Shown: positions 18,483 to 24,292 of the stretch, one piece after another
Numbering within the stretch: position 1 is the first letter of the stretch
Layout: every line of letters starts with the position of its first letter
NCBI GenBank assembly: GCA_039111635.1
Contig: JBCAQO010000142.1
Coordinates: 1-24,292 of the forward strand
Direction of reading: 5' to 3'
DNA from: Heterobasidion occidentale
Lineage: Eukaryota; Basidiomycota; Agaricomycetes; Russulales; Bondarzewiaceae
DNA length: 24,292 nucleotides
Position numbers and translations under genes: made by a program
Notes under the pieces: model-generated
What the model was told of the DNA's origin: nothing
The model's database searches: none
What the model saw: the letters and a program-made list of their open reading frames with translations, nothing else

Positions 18483-21431
18483 ATGGCCGCCGTTACTTGT
18501 TGGCAAGCACGGCCGCTTGAAAACCTTCGCGAAATTCTCGATTCTCGTCGATCCCTACTGCACGGCGAGCAGGTTGACGCCCTAGATTGTCTCTGCGTTG
18601 CTCCATTCCGCAATCACGATGAATTATGGATCTCCACACCAAACATGGACTTTGTTCCGGAGGTCCCTGTGCACCCCGACGACACACCCTTCAGATATTT
18701 CGGAGACGGCATGCTTGGTGCATTTGAACATCTGAAGTGGCCACAAGCTTTCGACCCAGTGGAGCCCCATTCCTATGCTGCGCCCATGAACCCGAGACTG
18801 AAGGAACTCCAGAAGGTCGACGATCATCATGGCTTACGAGCACCGGACTTTCCAGTGGACGACAAAGAAGGCGGCCTTCCTCAATTCGAAGATCCGGATG
18901 CTGCGTGGTTTTCCTTCAAAGGAACGGACTTTCGTATCTGCGAGGAGCTGCCGCGCGCTTCAGTAGGAATCTTGTATGAGACAGTGCTCTCCCGCCTGCG
19001 CAAAGCGATGTTGGAAGTGCGTAGGATAGGAGACGAAATTGGGGCTCAAGAGTTTCCCGAAGGCACTCCGGCTGCTGTAGTCAATGCACACACGTCCAGC
19101 TACATGTACCAGAGACATCGATCTGAGGCCCTTTATCGTGCCTACGGTTCACTCTCGCAGATTCCAATGCCTTTCTCCGACACCGTCTTATGGTTTCGTG
19201 AGTTTCAGCGTATCCTGCTTGAATTACGCGCCTGGATTATCTATATGCTGGTAGTGAAACCTCGTATGGAGGATCCTACGTTCGATTGCCCTCAACCTGT
19301 TCTTCCTCTTCGCGGTGTCATCACCTCAAGTTTGTCAATGCTTCGAGAGTTGTTCCGGATTGGGATCCCGGTTTGGTACATCCGGAGGCGCACCACTCTT
19401 ACAACCCGCACACTTATCATCTCCGTCAAGACAGTCATCAGAACCGGCATCTCCTTCAGCTCATCACAGATTTTTGAATATGCCAACCATCGCACCAAGG
19501 CCCCTCTCTGGGTGGAGGCGTCACACGGTGAACCGTTACGCGGCACCATTCAAGACAGGCTGCGAAAGTTTAGCTTGACCAGTCGACCAATTCTACTACC
19601 GCTGGAGATCTATTCTCCTGCAACGGTTGGGGAAATCGAGCGGCAAAATCCGCCTGTGTGTCGGAATCATGCTATGTCAGGGCCGGATATTTCGCATGTC
19701 ATAGTCGATGAAATCCCGACCGAGCGTGACGTCAATAGCGACGAGCGGCAGACCGCGATGATCAGCGCTTTCACTGGTAATGTTTATGGTAAGACTCGAT
19801 TGACTAGGTCAGGCTTGTGTAACTGATGCACAATTTGTTTAAATAGCCGCTAAGCTTGTACGAGATGGTCCTCGTTTCATCGATGACCCCGCTTGCACCA
19901 TGTTTGAGACCACCACATCCGACTTTGTTGTGCTCGCGTCGGCCTATTCATCTAATGATCAGTGGCGTAGAAGTCTGTTGTCGAGGTCTCGCTCATCTGA
20001 CAAGCGTGGTAAGTTCCCTGCGTTGCGCCTCTATGGTTTCATTGTCACGCAACACACACAGAACATCGCCCACCATCGCCCGACGTGAAGAATGCTCCCA
20101 AGGTCCCAGATGTCCAATCAAACGCAAGTCATTCGCAAATTTCGAGTCCTCCGAAGACACTGGCGCCTCATAAGCAGCGTAGTAACAGCCATCGATGTCA
20201 TGGTCCTTCTCCTAAAACAGGTCTCCGGGTTGTGCACCCCACTTGGCTTCCCCCACTCGCCCCGGGTTGGATAAGCGTCTTCGAAGAGACCATGGATTTG
20301 GACGATGATCCAAATATGGCCCTTCAGTATCCTCTCCCCCCATTCATCTGTTCTTTGCGGACAAAGGAGCCGTTTTTGGGCATAGAGTTCACAACTGGCT
20401 ACGCATTCGCATGTGGTGTCTGCTGGAGGTTCTATGCCCTTCTAACCACTGTATGGTCCTGATGACGACCAGCCAATGGAGGATTGCATTAGAGGGGAGA
20501 TATTACCTGCCAGACAACATGGTCAATTGTACCGTGAAGCCTCAATCCTCTTCACACGACATGGCTCGCTTACCACCATGGCCTCGCAAGACTAAAAAGG
20601 CTCGCTTGGAACCGCAAGTCGCGTCCAATGTCACCAGCGCTTCGTCGGTCGAGGTGCGCAAACGTAAGAAGGCCTTGGACAGACGTGTTGCAGATCGGGT
20701 CGACATAGGTGTCCGATTCCTGGTGCACGCCGGATTCGCACCATACGATGACACTACATCTCCGCAATGGGGCAGAACCTTCGTCACTAGCAAGATGGCT
20801 CATGAGGATAAGGACCTCTGGGCTGAAGTAGTATGGGAGCTTTCGGTAGCTAATTTTCGTCTTGAACTCCTACAATTGGACAGGAAGGTTGTCATGGGTG
20901 TTTACTGTTACGAGGACAAACGGTATGCCGCCCAACGCGAAGGAAAAATCTGCCACATATGGGCCACGGGGGGTCTCAGCGTAGACTGGGAGCGTGAGAG
21001 TCGGTGGGTGGACCGACTTGTGATTGAAGATTGGGAGGCCAGGCGTGGTGCTGTGAAGGTAATGGCTGAAGTCCTCTGTGGATGGCCCGGCGGAAGTAAG
21101 CTTATGTGGCACAAGGATTACGATTCTAATTTCAAAGCTTTCACAGACTTCGAGCATGCGGTGTTTCTCTTTATACTGTCACGTTTCACAAGCATTGTGG
21201 GAGACTCCCTATTATGCCTTTATCGCAGCCCAAATCCCTCGCTCGTCACGTACATTCATGATTTCGCATTTTTTTTTGCCCTCTCACGCAATAGGTTCAT
21301 GTCGCAAGTCTGATGCCATTCAGAATGATATACATGTATCAAACAACGCCGTGTCTCGGATCGTGAAAATGCCGTCTCTCGTATTCGAAGTACCTTTCAA
21401 CCGTTCTTTTCGATCTACGAATGGTGACTAA
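18483..21431 (+). CDS. large uncharacterised agaricomycete protein (GIPVWYIR family), probable frameshift
   Basis: ATG at 18483 has a good context (GCCATGGCC). Exon 1 (18483-19788) joins exon 19847-20008 over 58 nt and exon 20062 onward over 53 nt, all in phase. Near residue 276 it has LRGVITSS...LFRIGIPVWYIR, and toward the C-terminus HNWLRIRMW and VVWELSVANFRLELLQLDRK, which I recognise as marks of a widespread uncharacterised mushroom family. Between 20309 and 20341 the reading frame changes. Either one C is missing from a C6 run (20336-20341), or a 62-nt intron with a weak GTTGGA donor spans 20266-20327. Near the 3' end, introns at 21097-21147 (GTAAGC) and 21251-21295 (GTACAT) are likely, and the last frame stops at 21431. 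The reading from 21150 to 21250 is unresolved; an alternative stop is at 21313. Confidence 0.65.
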
Positions 21432-21527
21432 ACGGCGCTAATTAGAATGCGGAAGAAACCTACAAGCGCTCTCGGACTACCCCAGAAGCCTGACCTTCTG
21501 CATTTCAACACTCAAAACTGGCCGTCT

Positions 21528-23915
21528 TCAGTTTATCCATAGAGCACGGTCTACAGACACGTTGTGACGATCGATCTCTCGCTTCGCCTTCAAGACCTCA
21601 AGGCTCTTGCGTTCACTGTCCGTCTGATAACCTTCGGTTTGAGCGGAATCGGTCCGCGAATGTCGCGGCTTCGGCTTGAGTAATACATCGAGTAAGTCCA
21701 GCAATATGGCCTTGAAATGGATCTCTGCCCTCGTGTGTATATCCTCACGAAGCTCACGTGGCAGCGCGCAGGGGAACATGAAATTGTGATTCGGTTTCGC
21801 CAGCCACTTGCGCGCGCCTAATTCGGAATTCACGAAATGGCAGACAGGGCATGCGAGTTTAGACGTGCCGACGTAGCAGGGGTCTATGTCGCTCTGTAAA
21901 TCTCCATGTCAATATTGGCATTGGAAGGTGTAGGGGGTGAAAACTTTCCGGATTAACACCATGTGCAGCAAGCAACATGCTCCCATTGTCCAGGTTCTTC
22001 CCGTCCAGGACGCTAGCCAAGAGACACTCGCAATGGATACTCCCTTGGAACATGGGAGTCGGCGATAGTAAATTCTTGCAGTGGCGGCTAATTGAGCTCC
22101 CCGCCTTCTCGGCGTCCCTCGTCATCAATAATTTGAGTTCGTCGATCACTGTCTTCGTGCGAGCAGTCTCGTCGTTCTCGCTCAATACCTCCTTCACCAC
22201 CTCTTCCCAGGGTGCCATGTCTGTCCCAGGATGTTCGGCAGAAATGACAGTGTAAGTGATGTTCCGAAGATACTGTGCCGAACCCACGAGACCGTGAACA
22301 GCGAATGGTATCACAACCTGTCGACGCAGCCACTGCTTGTATGCGTCAATCGGTGTCGAGCCCACAGTGACGAACATATCTGTATCATCGTCGTCCACCA
22401 CTGCTTGTTCCTCCCACGTATTTGGCTGGCCCTGGGACTCTCTAGATGGTGTGGTATACTTGGGTTCTGTACCTGCGAAGGGATGGTCGAATATATCGGG
22501 AATGGCGAGAGTCAGGTAGTCTGCGAAAGCGTTGGAATATGCAAATGCTTCCAAAAGAGTGACATAAAGCCAGGTCTTGTTCATCATCGCGCCGAAATTG
22601 TCTGGCTGGGCTTTGGAAATCTCGTCCAAACAGGTCTGATAGCCTTTCAGAGCCAAGCACAAGGTATGATGGAAGGCCACGCATGTCTCCTTGACAAAAA
22701 GAACGTCATTGTTCTGCGCTCGGGTTTTCAACTCGAGTCCTCCGTGCTCCACGCCGAAAAGGTCGATGCCCCACCAACGTGCTATGAGCTCTCCAGAAAG
22801 GACTTGGTCCCGTTCTTTGCGTAATGTAGACTTCTTCTTGAATAGTTCAGGCAATCTGTCAGGTTCGGCATTCAAGATCTTGCTGAGGAAGGCGGTAGAC
22901 ATCGTACACCTGAGTCGAGAGCGCATCTTGCGGTAGCCACGAGAAACGACGTGAACGCCCAGGCTGTAAGGTGTGGTGTCCTCTTTCTTGAGTAACTCGA
23001 TCACCTCCGAGACGTGCTCATCAAACTTCATGCTTTATGAACTATGTCAGAAAGGTTATCATTCGATAGAAAGTTCGCACTCACTTCTTTTGTTCATTTA
23101 ACATGGCCTTTGTAAATGGCACGACATCCTGTCCCCGATCCTCCTCATTCGTCTCCGATTTACCCTTCATTGCTACTGACCGATTCATCTTCCCTCTCGA
23201 CGGCTCTGTCGCCCCCGTCCTCGCCTCTGAGCTTATGCTCCTTGTGGTCATCGCCTCATCTGTCGCAGCAGTTGTCCTCGTCCTCACTTGAGACTCTGTC
23301 TCCAATCTCACTCTCTTCTCCACTTTCGCTTGAACCTCCGATTTCAGAACTTTCTTTCCCTTCTCCGCGCCCGTCCCCGTCGTCTTCGTCTTTGCTGCGA
23401 GATCGGTCTTCCCTCTCGCCTCATTGGGGTGTGTCGGATTGGTGGTAATGATGCAGTTATGCATTACTTGGTCTTCCGCGCATTCTATGGAAGCGTCTAT
23501 GTCGCGTTGATGTGAGACCGAGACGACGAGGCTGACGTTAGCGCCCCTCTGCATACCTGCCGCCACAGCCACCACTTCGCGGTCTCTGACAAGCAGTGTA
23601 GCAAGCTGATCGAGCAATCGGTGCTGTGACTGGGGCCTTTCGACGACTTGTCTCTTGTCTTTGTAGACCGTCTGCGTCTGGGATAGCGAATTATTTTGTC
23701 CTCGAAGATAAAGGATAACCATGATCAAGGTGGTGATGGTTTTGAACTTGTTGATCTTGTTGACCAGGGACTCGGACGCGTTCATGATTTCGACGATAGT
23801 AAAGGCGGGGAATGGGAACTGAAGCTCGGAGACAGGACGTAGTAAGCAAAGGTAGCAGTGAATGTGGGGTGACGCCATATTGACCTTCACTTACTAATAT
23901 ATACGTCGATTGCAT
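21528..23915 (-). CDS. OTT_1508-like (cytidine-deaminase-fold) protein, 4 exons, about 733 aa
   Basis: Exons 23915-23895, 23818-23085, 23032-21960 and 21901-21528, with introns of 76, 52 and 58 nt in matching phases. The N-terminal part (about 8-250) contains LVRDREVVAVAAGM and then a charged, low-complexity Lys/Glu/Thr-rich linker. The central part is helical. The C-terminal part has a zinc site of deaminase type: HCE at 585-587 (IHCECLLAS), then YVGTSKLACPVCHFVNSE with CxxC at 627-630. The H-x-E plus C-x-x-C arrangement and the G-(T/V)-SK-xxC-xxC wording match the fungal expansion of OTT_1508-like deaminases. All zinc ligands and the Glu are present, so it may be active; substrate unknown. 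The last intron's donor (GTGTTA) is weak, but the alternatives do not keep frame as well. The tail after residue 700 is acidic and basic, without a domain. Confidence 0.82.
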
Positions 23916-24292
23916 CCGGAAGAGACGCGGAAGATTGATCAGGGACTATCCTGGACTATCTCGGTCAATCGCCAGTGTTCAGACAGACTCAGCAGTGCCT
24001 CAGCATCGCTTTCTCTTGATTTTAAAAATACGAAAAAATGACAGGTTGTATTCCAAGAAGCTAAGATAGGTACTGTATGTGCAACAATTGGTGGGTAGAA
24101 ACACTAAAATGAGCCTGGCCGCTACAAAGAAATCGGTTGCAACTCCGATGGAGCTCGTGCCGGCAGAATCCGTCACACGTGACGGCTACAACTCCCCTTT
24201 CCAACTCTTCACCCATCGCTGGCCCATCTTTGCTTCATTTAACTGTATACTCCCAAGGATGGCACCTCTTCCATGCACTCTTCCATGTCATC
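23916..24292. promoter_or_regulatory. upstream region of the deaminase-like gene, with an E-box inverted repeat
   Basis: No exon is supported here. CCGTCAC-AC-GTGACGG (24170-24185) is a perfect 7-bp inverted repeat with a 2-nt spacer and contains the E-box CACGTG (24176-24181). Such sites are typical of bHLH or bZIP factors. It lies about 260 nt upstream of the predicted ATG at 23915 and could serve that gene or one beyond the right edge. Confidence 0.35.

Overview
The window looks like an accessory region of a filamentous basidiomycete (Agaricomycetes-type) genome. Protein-coding tracts are broken by many 43-62 nt introns with GTRNGT donors and YAG acceptors. Several proteins resemble the large uncharacterised families expanded in mushroom genomes, and repeats separate the genes. 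There is no bacterial operon logic. All gene models here were built by hand from reading frame, splice sites and phase.

Layout. 1-1591 (-): a Ulp2/SENP6-7-like SUMO protease gene of at least 8 exons that runs off the left edge before its catalytic Cys. 2197-3157 (+): a three-exon uncharacterised gene, divergent from the first. About 3700-5045: gene-like sequence with a good three-exon 3' end. 5932-7214: a ribonucleotide reductase small-subunit (RNR2) pseudogene fragment followed by an array of a 27-bp core repeat. 7682-10939 (+): a large uncharacterised gene with a proline-rich 15-bp minisatellite. 11330-11843 (+) and the 36-codon tandem repeat after it (to 12184): small uncharacterised coding units. 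12600-13660, 13665-14340 and 14590-14880: the same core repeat and RNR2 pseudogene again, in opposite orientation. 14877-15378 (-): a two-exon gene whose 3' end runs into the repeat. 15958-16490 (+): a small five-exon gene with an HRPH motif. 16770-17700: a very GC-rich minisatellite. 18483-21431 (+): a second large uncharacterised gene. 21528-23915 (-): a four-exon gene with a cytidine-deaminase-fold (OTT_1508-like) zinc site.

The two RNR2 pseudogenes share the same stop codon, internal deletion and two-codon insertion. They are therefore copies of one already dead cassette, and with the core-repeat arrays they form inverted arms around 7.7-12.2 kb. Separately, the Ulp2-like gene and the 18483 gene share an upstream module: CGG-N6-CCG palindromes plus paired copies of a 13-nt motif. 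This suggests common control of two distant genes. No complete transposase, integrase, tRNA, rRNA or CRISPR array was recognised.
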